NCBI GenBank assembly: GCA_030150585.1
Contig: JASLFM010000051.1
Span: forward strand, 1-6,027
Origin: Acidovorax sp.
GTDB lineage: Bacteria > Pseudomonadota > Gammaproteobacteria > Burkholderiales > Burkholderiaceae_C
DNA length: 6,027 nt
Direction: 5' to 3'
Shown here one piece after another: positions 1 to 5,472 of this stretch. The stretch's first letter is position 1, and every line of letters starts with the position of its first letter. Under the pieces are notes generated by a model that did no database searches, was not told where the DNA came from, and worked only from the letters and a program-made list of their open reading frames with translations. The position numbers and the translations under genes are program-made.

Positions 1-161
1 CCGACATTGCCGTCTTCCCCTGGGTGCGCAACCTCGTGGGCTACTACGGAGCGGGCGAGCTCGTGGGCTTCGATGCCTTCCCGCGGGTGCAGCGCGCGCT
101 GGCCGCGTTCGTGGCGCGGCCGGCCGTTGAGCGCGGGCTGCAAATACCGCGCAGGGCCTGA
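1..161 (+). CDS. Glutathione S-transferase-like protein, C-terminal fragment
   Basis: Only the last 52 codons are in the window (reading frame starting at base 3); the start lies beyond the left edge. The peptide reads DIAVFPWVRN, then a short acidic/aromatic stretch, then FPRVQRALAAFVARPAVERG and a short basic end. This is the usual end of the all-helical C-terminal domain of bacterial glutathione S-transferases: the 'ADIA-x-WPW' helix (an N-capping Asp typical of the fold) followed by 'FP-x-V-x-RW/AL-x-x-x-x-ARPAV-x-RG'. Such proteins conjugate or reduce substrates with glutathione in the cytoplasm. The thioredoxin-like N-terminal domain that carries the catalytic residue is not visible, so subclass (for example YghU/YfcG-like) and substrate cannot be assigned. 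The next gene starts 79 bp downstream on the same strand. Family assignment is fairly sure; anything finer is not. Confidence 0.75.
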   Translation, partial: DIAVFPWVRNLVGYYGAGELVGFDAFPRVQRALAAFVARPAVERGLQIPRRA

Positions 162-240
162 GGGGACTGGGCGAATCCGGCACACCCGCCGGCGCTGGGG
201 GAGAATGGCCCACTCCCGCATGCGTGAAAGGATGGCCGCC

Positions 241-516
241 ATGTCCCACCCCGCCTTCGACGATTTCCGCGCCACGGCGCTTGCCAGGGGATTCAGCGAA
301 GTGGCTGAGCGCATATGGGCGCCTGGCACGGTCGTGGCCACGCACACCCACCCCTTCGAGGCCCATGCCCTCGTGGTGCAGGGCGAGATGTGGCTGACCG
401 TGGCAGGCGCCACGCGCCACCTGGTGCCGGGAGACCGCTTCGAACTGGCCGCCGGCGTGCCGCATGACGAGCGGTACGGCGCGGGTGGGGCCACATACTG
501 GGTGGCGCGCCGCTAG
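241..516 (+). CDS. Small single-domain cupin protein
   Basis: The product is 91 residues, the size of a lone cupin barrel. Cupin motif 1 is visible as HTHPFEAH (His35, His37, Glu40) followed by VVQGEMWLTV. Motif 2 is GDRFELAAGVPH (Gly64 to His75). His35, His37 and His75 are the expected three-histidine metal site. Glu40 sits two residues after His37, closer than in the textbook HxHx(3,4)E spacing, so the fourth ligand is uncertain. Proteins of this kind bind a divalent metal or small ligand; the substrate is unknown and no enzymatic role can be assigned. I chose the ATG at 241 because GAAAGGA (226-232) lies 8 bases upstream. In-frame ATGs at 205, 220 and 232 have poorer spacing and would add only non-conserved residues. 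It follows the GST gene by 79 bp and may be co-transcribed with it. Family call is good; function is open. Confidence 0.8.
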   Translation: MSHPAFDDFRATALARGFSEVAERIWAPGTVVATHTHPFEAHALVVQGEMWLTVAGATRHLVPGDRFELAAGVPHDERYGAGGATYWVARR

Positions 517-570
517 GGTCTGCTCACGATGGGTTACACAGAAGCCGGAGGGCGGCGCCCGTGGCTGTTC

Positions 571-576
571 GACAAT
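571..576 (+). promoter_or_regulatory. Candidate -10 element (GACAAT) for the lipoprotein gene
   Basis: GACAAT lies 27 bases upstream of the chosen ATG at 604, in the 87-bp gap after the cupin gene. It would give a leader of about 20 bases. I see no good TTGACA-like -35 box 16-18 bases upstream, so this is suggestive only. The same hexamer recurs before other genes in the window. Confidence 0.25.
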
Positions 577-603
577 GTCCTGCCCTTGTGTCAAAGCCTT
601 TCC

Positions 604-1164
604 ATGCGCCGCCGCCTTCTCATCGCTTTCCCCGGCTCGCTCGTCTTCGCGCTGACCGCCTGTGCCAGCGGCGTGGGGGGCGCGCCGAGCTACACCATCT
701 CCGCGTCCCAGCTCGAAAGCGCCGTGGCGGGCCGGTTCCCGCGCCGCTTTCCGGTGGCGGGTCTCATCGACCTCGACCTGCAGGCGCCGCGCCTGCGCCT
801 CTTGCCTGCGCAAAACCGGCTGGGGGCTGATATGGCGGTGCAGGCCTCGGGGCCCGCGCTGCGGCGCGCCTACACCGGGTCGTTCGACGTGGATTTCGGG
901 TTGCGCTACGAACCTTCGGACCGCACCGTCCGCGCGACCCAGTTGCGCGTGAACGCGCTGCGCCTGGAAGGCCTGCAGCCGCGCGCGGCCGAACTGCTCG
1001 AAGCCTATGGCGCGCAGCTTGCGGAGCAATCGCTGCGTGAGGTGGTGCTGCACCAGCTGCGCGAAAAGGATTTGGCCACGGCCGATGGCCTGGGCCTGCA
1101 GCCCGGCAGCATCACGGTGACGCCACGGGGGCTGGTGGTGGCTTTCGTGCCCAAGGCGCCTTGA
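604..1164 (+). CDS. DUF1439 (YceB-like) outer-membrane lipoprotein
   Basis: The product is 186 residues. The N-terminus is a lipoprotein signal peptide: three Arg (2-4), a hydrophobic stretch, and lipobox L17-T18-A19-C20. Residue +2 after the Cys is Ala rather than Asp, which favours sorting to the outer membrane. The mature part begins with a YTISASQLESAV-type segment. It then shows alternating beta-strand sequence (VAGLIDLDLQAPRLRLL; GSFDVDFGLRYEP), a helical segment around 'AAELLEAYGAQLAEQSLREVV', and ends GSITVTPRGLVVAFVP. This order and ending match the DUF1439/YceB lipoprotein family, whose molecular role is not established. The start is chosen from the signal peptide. An in-frame ATG at 529 would bury the signal under 25 unrelated residues and also has no ribosome site. 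No clear Shine-Dalgarno precedes 604. The gene runs tail-to-tail into the penicillin-binding protein gene 16 bp away. Confidence 0.8.
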   Translation: MRRRLLIAFPGSLVFALTACASGVGGAPSYTISASQLESAVAGRFPRRFPVAGLIDLDLQAPRLRLLPAQNRLGADMAVQASGPALRRAYTGSFDVDFGLRYEPSDRTVRATQLRVNALRLEGLQPRAAELLEAYGAQLAEQSLREVVLHQLREKDLATADGLGLQPGSITVTPRGLVVAFVPKAP

Positions 1165-1188
1165 GGCCACCTCGCTTGTATCAAGGCG
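1157..1188. terminator. Inverted repeat across two convergent stop codons; possible bidirectional terminator
   Basis: CGCCTTG (1157-1163) and CAAGGCG (1182-1188) are exact reverse complements with an 18-base loop. They can be extended by two G-T wobble pairs. The arms overlap the end of the lipoprotein gene (stop 1162-1164) and the end of the penicillin-binding protein gene (stop at 1183-1181 on the minus strand). The left arm is also part of a perfect 12-base palindrome, CAAGGCGCCTTG (1152-1163). No T-run follows on either strand, so a classic intrinsic terminator is not supported. The repeat may only reflect the short junction. Confidence 0.25.
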
Positions 1189-3649
1189 TTGCGGGCGGTG
1201 GCTGGGGCGTGCGGGGCTCGGCGCCCTCGGTGATCCAGGCGCCGCCCTGAGGCGGCGGAGCCAGGTCCCATTGCGGCACGGTGGACGGGGTCAGCGGCGT
1301 AAGCGGCTCGGGCGGCTGGGCCGGAACCTCTTCGGGCACGGCAGGGGCGCTGGCGGCCGGCACGGGCTCCGGTGCCACTTCCGGCGGGGGCGGTGAAGGT
1401 GCTGGCGGCGCTGCGGGAGCAGGTGGGGCCGGGGGCTTGGCGGCCGGCGTGGGGTGCAGCTTCTCCTGCACCCAGGCCAACAGGCGCGAGCGCCAGTCGC
1501 GCGCGCGTTCGGCCAGCGGAGTGTAGAAGCGGCGCTCGTCGGGCGGCTCAAACTTCGCGGCCGGGTCGATCACGCGCGCGCGCAGCGCACGGGCCGTGAG
1601 GTCGGCCACCATGGGCAGCGCGCTGTGGGCGCCCTGGCCCCAGTGGCTGCTGCGCAGCGTGATGCGGCTGTCGTTGAAGCCTGCCCAGGCGCCCACCACG
1701 AGCTGCGGGTGGGCCAAAATGAACCAGCCGTCGGCGTAGTCCTGCGTGGTGCCGGTTTTGCCCACCACGTCGGCGCGGATGCCCCAGCGGCTGCGGATGG
1801 CACTGCCTGTGCCCTTGTCCACCACGCCGCGCAGCATGTCGAGCAGCGCATAGTCGGTGCCGGCGGGCAGCGCGCGCTCGCCGCGCGGCGGCGCGAAGCG
1901 CGCGAGTTCGCGGCCATTGCGGTCGGTGATGCGGGTGACGAGCATCGGCTCGCGGTACAGGCCGTTGCTGGCCAGCGTGCCGTAAGCGCCCACCATTTCG
2001 CGCAGCGTCACGGGGCTGGTGCCCAGGGCGAGCGCGGGCACGGGCAGCAGCGGGCTTTGGCGCACGCCCATGGCGCGTGCGAGCTGCGCCACGCGGGCCG
2101 GGCCCACGCTCTGCATGACCTGGGCCGTGATGGTGTTCTTTGAATAGGCCAGGCCATCGGCCAGGCTCATGGGCTGGCCGCTCGCGGGGCCGCCATCGCT
2201 CGGACGCCAGACCTCGCCGCCCGCCAGCTGGATCTCCACGCTCTGGTCCAGCACCTGGTCGCTGGGCTTGGCGCCCTGTGCCAGCGCTGCGCCGTACACG
2301 AAGGGCTTGAAGGTGCTGCCGGGCTGGCGGCGCGCCTGGGCCACGTGGTCGAACGGGTCCTGAGCGTAGTCGCGGCTGCCCACCCAGGCGCGGACCTCGC
2401 CGGTGCGCGGGTCCAGCGCCAGCAGGCCGGCTTGCACGCGGGTCTTGTCCTCGCGCAGGCGCTGCATGAAGGGTCGATCGGCCGTGAGCGCTTTCAGCGC
2501 CTGGGCAGCTTTCTGGCCCGACTGCAGCGCGGCGCGGTACTCGGGCGTTTCGCGCACCAGGGCCTGCACCAGGGGGGCGTCAGCGCTCCAGTTGGCACGC
2601 TGGGCCCAGCTGGCGTTGGCCACGTTCTGCAGCGTGCGGCCCTGGCGCGCCACGGCCTGGTTGGCCCAGTCCTGTAGGCGCGAGTCGATGGTGGTGTGCA
2701 CCACCAGGCCATCGGCATAGAGGTTGTAGTCGTTGCTGTCGGCCCAGGCGATGAGCCATTTGCGCAGTTGCTGCGCGAAATGCGGCGCGGGCCCGGGGGG
2801 CTCCTCCTGGCGTTCGAAATCGAGGCGCAGCGGGCGCTTCTGCAGACCCGCGAGCTGCTCGGGCGCCAGCTTGCCGCGCAGGGCCATTTGCGCGAGCACG
2901 GTGTTGCGCCGCTGCACGGCACGCTCGGGATTGAGCACGGGGTTGTAGTAGCTCGTGCCCTTGAGCATGCCCACGAGCGTGGCCGCTTCAAGCACCGTGA
3001 GCTGCTTGGCGCTTTTGTCGAAGTAGGTGCGCGCCGCCATCTCGATGCCGTAGGCGTTGTAGAGGAACGGCACCGTGTTGAGGTAGGTCTCGAGGATCTC
3101 GTCCTTGGTGTAGAGCGCCTCGATCTTGAGCGCGGTGACCGCCTCCTTGAGCTTGCGGTTCAGCGTGGGCGCGCGGCCGATTTCCTCGGGGTACAGGTTG
3201 CGCGCGAGCTGCTGCGTGAGCGTGGAGCCACCCTGGCGGTCGCCCGAGAAGGTGCGCAGCATCGCACCGCCCAGGCGCCACACGTCGATGCCGAAATGGT
3301 CGTAGAAGCGGTGGTCCTCGGTGGCGATGAGCGCGTCCTTCACCGCGGGGGCGATGGCGGGCAGGCCCACCCATTCGCGGTGCGAGCGCTTGAACAGCGC
3401 GAGCTCCTTGCCGTCGGCCGAGAGGATCTGCGCGGGCTGCTCCGTCTTGGCCTTGCGCAGGTCGCGGATGCCCGGCGTGAGCGGCACCAGCACGAGCAGG
3501 TACAGCACGAAGGCGGCGGGCGGCACGGCCAACGCCCACAGGCATTCACGCCGCGTGGGGCGGCGCAGGCGTTGCAGGTGGGAGCGAAGGCGGCCGCGGA
3601 GACTGCGTGCGGCGGCCGCGAGGGGCGGCAGGGCCTGGAGAAGCTTCAT
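1181..3649 (-). CDS. Class A penicillin-binding protein (bifunctional PBP1A-like peptidoglycan synthase)
   Basis: From the ATG at 3649 the product is 822 residues. It polymerises lipid II into glycan strands and cross-links the stem peptides, anchored in the inner membrane and acting in the periplasm. Order: a short Arg-rich cytoplasmic segment; one membrane helix (about 38-58); a GT51 glycosyltransferase with EDHRFYDHFG (catalytic Glu111), QGGSTLTQQ (139-147), RKLKEA (165-170) and KDEILETYLN (182-191); a linker with a charged helical insert (about 341-405); and a transpeptidase with PGSTFKPF (nucleophile Ser445, Lys448), SKN (503-505) and KTGTT (631-635). After the transpeptidase comes a tail rich in Pro, Ala and Glu (about 733-822). 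All catalytic motifs are intact. I do not recognise the OB/ODC insert of E. coli PBP1A by eye. The frame stays open upstream to 3799, with ATGs at 3682 and 3799, but that part is not PBP-like. No start has a good ribosome site. The gene may be mrcA or a paralogue, so no symbol is given. Confidence 0.93.
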   Translation of the reverse strand: MKLLQALPPLAAAARSLRGRLRSHLQRLRRPTRRECLWALAVPPAAFVLYLLVLVPLTPGIRDLRKAKTEQPAQILSADGKELALFKRSHREWVGLPAIAPAVKDALIATEDHRFYDHFGIDVWRLGGAMLRTFSGDRQGGSTLTQQLARNLYPEEIGRAPTLNRKLKEAVTALKIEALYTKDEILETYLNTVPFLYNAYGIEMAARTYFDKSAKQLTVLEAATLVGMLKGTSYYNPVLNPERAVQRRNTVLAQMALRGKLAPEQLAGLQKRPLRLDFERQEEPPGPAPHFAQQLRKWLIAWADSNDYNLYADGLVVHTTIDSRLQDWANQAVARQGRTLQNVANASWAQRANWSADAPLVQALVRETPEYRAALQSGQKAAQALKALTADRPFMQRLREDKTRVQAGLLALDPRTGEVRAWVGSRDYAQDPFDHVAQARRQPGSTFKPFVYGAALAQGAKPSDQVLDQSVEIQLAGGEVWRPSDGGPASGQPMSLADGLAYSKNTITAQVMQSVGPARVAQLARAMGVRQSPLLPVPALALGTSPVTLREMVGAYGTLASNGLYREPMLVTRITDRNGRELARFAPPRGERALPAGTDYALLDMLRGVVDKGTGSAIRSRWGIRADVVGKTGTTQDYADGWFILAHPQLVVGAWAGFNDSRITLRSSHWGQGAHSALPMVADLTARALRARVIDPAAKFEPPDERRFYTPLAERARDWRSRLLAWVQEKLHPTPAAKPPAPPAPAAPPAPSPPPPEVAPEPVPAASAPAVPEEVPAQPPEPLTPLTPSTVPQWDLAPPPQGGAWITEGAEPRTPQPPPATP
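1184..1459 (-). repeat. Low-complexity Pro/Ala/Glu-rich coding tail of the PBP
   Basis: The last 90 or so codons of the penicillin-binding protein are dominated by CCN proline codons, with Ala, Glu and Val. They include runs such as PAAKPPAPPAPAAPPAP and PSPPPP, then PEP/PVP/PAP steps. The sense strand is therefore C-rich and the plus strand G-rich. It lies beyond the last recognisable transpeptidase segment and is probably a flexible, unstructured periplasmic tail. Confidence 0.7.
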
Positions 3650-3680
3650 CGGGAGGCTGGCAGGAGGCGCCAAGCCCTCC

Positions 3681-3686
3681 ATTGTC
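3681..3686 (-). promoter_or_regulatory. Candidate -10 element (GACAAT) for the PBP gene
   Basis: On the minus strand GACAAT ends 32 bases before the ATG at 3649 and overlaps the alternative ATG at 3682. If it is a real -10 box, transcription would start near 3674. That would exclude the 3682 and 3799 starts and favour 3649. No convincing -35 box is seen at the usual distance. A second minus-strand GACAAT lies at 3730-3725. Confidence 0.25.
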
Positions 3687-3691
3687 GCCAA

Positions 3692-3717
3692 AACCGGACG
3701 CGGCAGTTGTAACCGGA
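3692..3717. repeat. Direct repeat AACCGGA in the PBP/pirin divergent region
   Basis: AACCGGA occurs at 3692-3698 and 3711-3717, 19 bases apart start to start, each followed by a CG-rich stretch. The two copies lie between the two minus-strand GACAAT hexamers. Such spacing could fit a regulator binding one face of the helix, but two 7-base copies in a GC-rich region may be chance. Confidence 0.15.
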
Positions 3718-3801
3718 TGCCGCGATTGTCCTGCCGGCGCGCACCACTGTTGCGCCCGTGCCCCTTTCCCGCCGCGCCGCATGCCCCCATATTCGGCACA
3801 T

Positions 3802-3819
3802 GGGCGCCCGCGTGCGCCC
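3802..3819 (+). other. Short hairpin in the pirin leader
   Basis: GGGCGC (3802-3807) and GCGCCC (3814-3819) are exact reverse complements with a 6-base loop. The hairpin ends 9 bases before the pirin Shine-Dalgarno (3829-3834). In GC-rich DNA a 6-bp stem is weak evidence. It is noted because the slyD leader has the same layout with a far stronger stem. Confidence 0.25.
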
Positions 3820-3840
3820 GAACCCTCCGAGGAGCCTTGC

Positions 3841-4875
3841 ATGTCCGACCAACCGATTCTGAGCACCCAGCCCCTGGGCCCGCTGTGGCCCACGATGGAT
3901 CCGTTCCTGTTCTGCGCCCACCACGACGACGCCTACCCGGCCAGCGACGGCCGCCTGGGCGTGCAGGCCGTGGAGTTCGAGGGGCGCCAGATGGGCAGCG
4001 ACTTCAGCCGCAAGGACGGCTTCTCGATGTACCACGGCGAGGGCGTGCCGGGATTTCCAGGCCACCCGCACCGTGGCTTCGAGACCGTGACGCTGGTGCG
4101 CAAGGGGCTGATCGATCATTCCGATTCGCTGGGCGCGGCCGCGCGCTTCGGCGGCGGCGACGTGCAGTGGCTCACGGCCGGCAAGGGCATCCAGCACTCG
4201 GAGATGTTCCCGTTGCTGAACCACGACGCGCCCAACCCGCTGGAGCTGTTCCAGATCTGGCTCAACCTGCCTGCCCGCTCGAAGATGGTGGAGCCACACT
4301 TCACCATGTTTTGGAACGAGCGCGTCCCGCGCCTGGAGCATGCGGACGCCGAAGGCCGCAAGACCGTGGTCACGGTGGTGGCGGGCGCATTGCCCGGGGC
4401 CGGTGCGCCGCTGCCGCCGCCGCCCGAGTCCTGGGCCTCGCAGCCCGAAGCCGACGTGGCCATCTGGACGCTGCGCCTCGAGCCCGGCGCGCGCTGGACC
4501 CTGCCGCGCGCGGCCGGCCCGGACACCCGGCGCATGCTGTACTACTTCGTCGGCAGCGGCCTGCAGATCGGCCCCGTGGCGCAGCGCGAGCATGCAGCCC
4601 TGCAGGTGGATGCCACGCGGGACTGGGAGCTGCACAACACCGGCGACGGCGTGGTGGAGTGCCTGGTGCTACAGGGCCGACCCATTGGCGAGAACGTGGT
4701 GCAGTACGGCCCGTTCGTGATGAACACGCAGCAGCAGATCATGCAGGCGCTGCAGGACTACCGGCGCACGCAGTTCGGCGGCTGGCCCTGGGGCGCGCAG
4801 GACCCGGTGCACGGGCCTGAGCACCGGCGCTTCGCGCGCTACCCCGGCGCACAGACCGAAGAGCTGCCGGGCTGA
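3841..4875 (+). CDS. Pirin family protein (bicupin)
   Basis: The product is 344 residues. The pirin N-terminal cupin is clear. HPHRGFETVTLVRKGLIDHSDS (from His75) is followed by GGGDVQWLTAGKGIQHSEM, giving the metal site His75, His77, His119 and Glu121, equivalent to the Fe ligands of human pirin. The C-terminal pirin domain follows (about 205-320), ending in a characteristic VVQYGPFVMNTQQQIMQAL ... DYRRTQFGGWPW segment. It does not show an obvious second metal site. Bacterial pirins bind Fe; some act as quercetin 2,3-dioxygenases and others have been reported to modulate enzymes or redox responses. Which applies here cannot be told. At 344 residues it is longer than many pirins, partly from a Pro-rich loop (185-196) and a C-terminal extension. 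The start at 3841 is supported by GAGGAG (3829-3834) 6 bases upstream; the frame is open further upstream without pirin similarity. It is transcribed away from the PBP gene. Confidence 0.93.
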   Translation: MSDQPILSTQPLGPLWPTMDPFLFCAHHDDAYPASDGRLGVQAVEFEGRQMGSDFSRKDGFSMYHGEGVPGFPGHPHRGFETVTLVRKGLIDHSDSLGAAARFGGGDVQWLTAGKGIQHSEMFPLLNHDAPNPLELFQIWLNLPARSKMVEPHFTMFWNERVPRLEHADAEGRKTVVTVVAGALPGAGAPLPPPPESWASQPEADVAIWTLRLEPGARWTLPRAAGPDTRRMLYYFVGSGLQIGPVAQREHAALQVDATRDWELHNTGDGVVECLVLQGRPIGENVVQYGPFVMNTQQQIMQALQDYRRTQFGGWPWGAQDPVHGPEHRRFARYPGAQTEELPG

Positions 4876-4891
4876 CCCTGCGGCGGCAGGG
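4876..4891 (+). terminator. Hairpin directly after the pirin stop codon
   Basis: CCCTGC (4876-4881) and GCAGGG (4886-4891) pair perfectly around a GGCG tetraloop, starting at the base after the pirin TGA. The position suits a transcript 3' end, but no T-run follows. It may be a weak or Rho-assisted stop or an mRNA-stabilising hairpin. Confidence 0.35.
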
Positions 4892-4906
4892 AAGGCGCCG
4901 CGCATG

Positions 4907-4912
4907 GACAAT
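4907..4912 (+). promoter_or_regulatory. Candidate -10 element (GACAAT) for slyD
   Basis: GACAAT sits 68 bases upstream of the slyD ATG, between the two hairpins of this gap. Initiation near 4919 would place the long inverted repeat (4927-4959) almost at the 5' end of the transcript. No good -35 box is visible 16-18 bases upstream. Confidence 0.25.
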
Positions 4913-4926
4913 GCGGGCTGCACACA

Positions 4927-4959
4927 CCCGCGCAGGCCGCGCCGAGCGGCCTGCGCGGG
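4927..4959 (+). other. Perfect 14-bp inverted repeat in the slyD leader
   Basis: The left arm CCCGCGCAGGCCGC (4927-4940) is the exact reverse complement of the right arm (4946-4959), with a 5-base loop GCCGA. All 14 pairs match and 12 of them are G-C. The stem ends 8 bases before the slyD Shine-Dalgarno GAGGAA (4968-4973). No T-run follows, so it is not a classic intrinsic terminator for pirin. It could be a leader hairpin that stabilises the slyD mRNA or affects ribosome access, an operator, or a terminator that works without a U-tract. Confidence 0.65.
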
Positions 4960-4980
4960 ACCAACCCGAGGAATGCGCGA

Positions 4981-5451
4981 ATGAACATCACCAAAGACAC
5001 TGCCGTGACCATCAGCTACAAAATCACGGACCCCAAGGGCAAGGCCCTCGATGCCGGCCACGTGGCCTACCTGCACGGGGGCTACGACAACATCTTCCCC
5101 AAGGTGGAGGCCGCGCTCGAAGGCCAGGCCGTAGGCCATGCGGCCACGCTGGAACTGGCCGTCGAGGACGCTTTCGGCCCGCGTGACGAGGGCCTCGTGC
5201 GCACCATCCCCAAGAGCGAATTCCCGCCCGGCGTGAAGGTGGGCGGCCAGCTGCGCGGCGTGGGCAACGACGGCCAGCCGCAGGTTTTCAACGTGGTCAA
5301 GATCAAGGGCCCCGAGGTGCACCTGGACGGCAACCACCCGCTTGCGGGCCAGGCGCTGCGCTTCGCCTGCAAGGTGACCGAGGTGCGTGCCGCCACGCAC
5401 GAGGAAATCGCCCACCGCCACGTGCATGGCGGCCATGGCCACCACCACTGA
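4981..5451 (+). CDS. slyD: SlyD-type FKBP peptidyl-prolyl cis-trans isomerase
   Basis: The product is 156 residues. It is a cytoplasmic prolyl isomerase and folding chaperone. The FKBP domain is split as in SlyD: an N-terminal part with ISYKI (Tyr13), YLHGGYDNIFPKVEAALEG (30-48) and VG; an inserted flap/chaperone domain (about 65-115); then the returning strand HLDGNHPLAGQALRF (114-128), which closely follows the SlyD signature. The C-terminus is His-rich (His140, 145, 147, 149, 152 and 154-156), consistent with metal binding. It lacks the Cys-rich extension of E. coli SlyD (196 residues), and the only Cys is at 130. In E. coli, SlyD helps nickel delivery to hydrogenase; no hydrogenase gene is in this window, so a nickel role here is unproven. 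The start is supported by GAGGAA (4968-4973), 7 bases upstream. It follows pirin by 105 bp and ends 21 bp from the convergent amidotransferase gene. Confidence 0.93.
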   Translation: MNITKDTAVTISYKITDPKGKALDAGHVAYLHGGYDNIFPKVEAALEGQAVGHAATLELAVEDAFGPRDEGLVRTIPKSEFPPGVKVGGQLRGVGNDGQPQVFNVVKIKGPEVHLDGNHPLAGQALRFACKVTEVRAATHEEIAHRHVHGGHGHHH

Positions 5452-5472
5452 GTCCGGAGAGACGGGCCTGCC

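Noticed and set aside
177..192. CCGGC/GCCGG inverted repeat after the GST stop as a terminator
   Set aside because: The stem is only 5 bp with a 6-base loop and no T-run, in DNA where such matches are common by chance.
201..206. GAGAAT as a -10 box for the cupin gene
   Set aside because: It matches TATAAT at four positions, but the sequence 16-18 bases upstream does not resemble a -35 box, and the gene may be read through from the GST gene.
529..603. N-terminal extension of the lipoprotein from the ATG at 529
   Set aside because: It would place 25 residues before a textbook lipoprotein signal peptide and has no ribosome site.
1454..2143. Plus-strand open frame of 229 codons opposite the PBP transpeptidase domain
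   Set aside because: It is a mirror of the transpeptidase coding sequence with Ala/His/Arg/Gly-rich translation and no start signal.
2696..3712. Plus-strand open frame of 338 codons opposite the penicillin-binding protein gene
   Set aside because: It is the antisense shadow of a gene with all GT51 and transpeptidase motifs. Its translation is dominated by Arg, Gly, Ala, His, Glu and Val as expected from GC-rich antisense, with no recognisable domain.
3788..3793. CATATT as a -10 box for pirin
   Set aside because: It is at a reasonable distance from the start, but the upstream TTTCCC is a poor -35 match; one AT-rich hexamer is not enough to call a promoter.
3646..4635. Minus-strand open frame of 329 codons opposite pirin
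   Set aside because: It is an antisense shadow of the pirin gene, with no domain, no ribosome site and low-complexity composition.
3321..4820. Plus-strand open frame of 499 codons overlapping the PBP 5' end and the pirin gene
   Set aside because: It crosses the divergent promoter region, is out of frame with pirin and has Arg/Ala/Pro-rich composition. Pirin in the other frame has a good ribosome site and all its motifs.
4669..5448. Minus-strand open frame of 259 codons opposite slyD and the pirin end
   Set aside because: It runs antisense through slyD and the perfect inverted repeat; the translation has no recognisable family.
5452..5472. Terminator between slyD and the convergent amidotransferase gene
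   Set aside because: The 21-bp gap holds no stem longer than 4 bp and no T-run.
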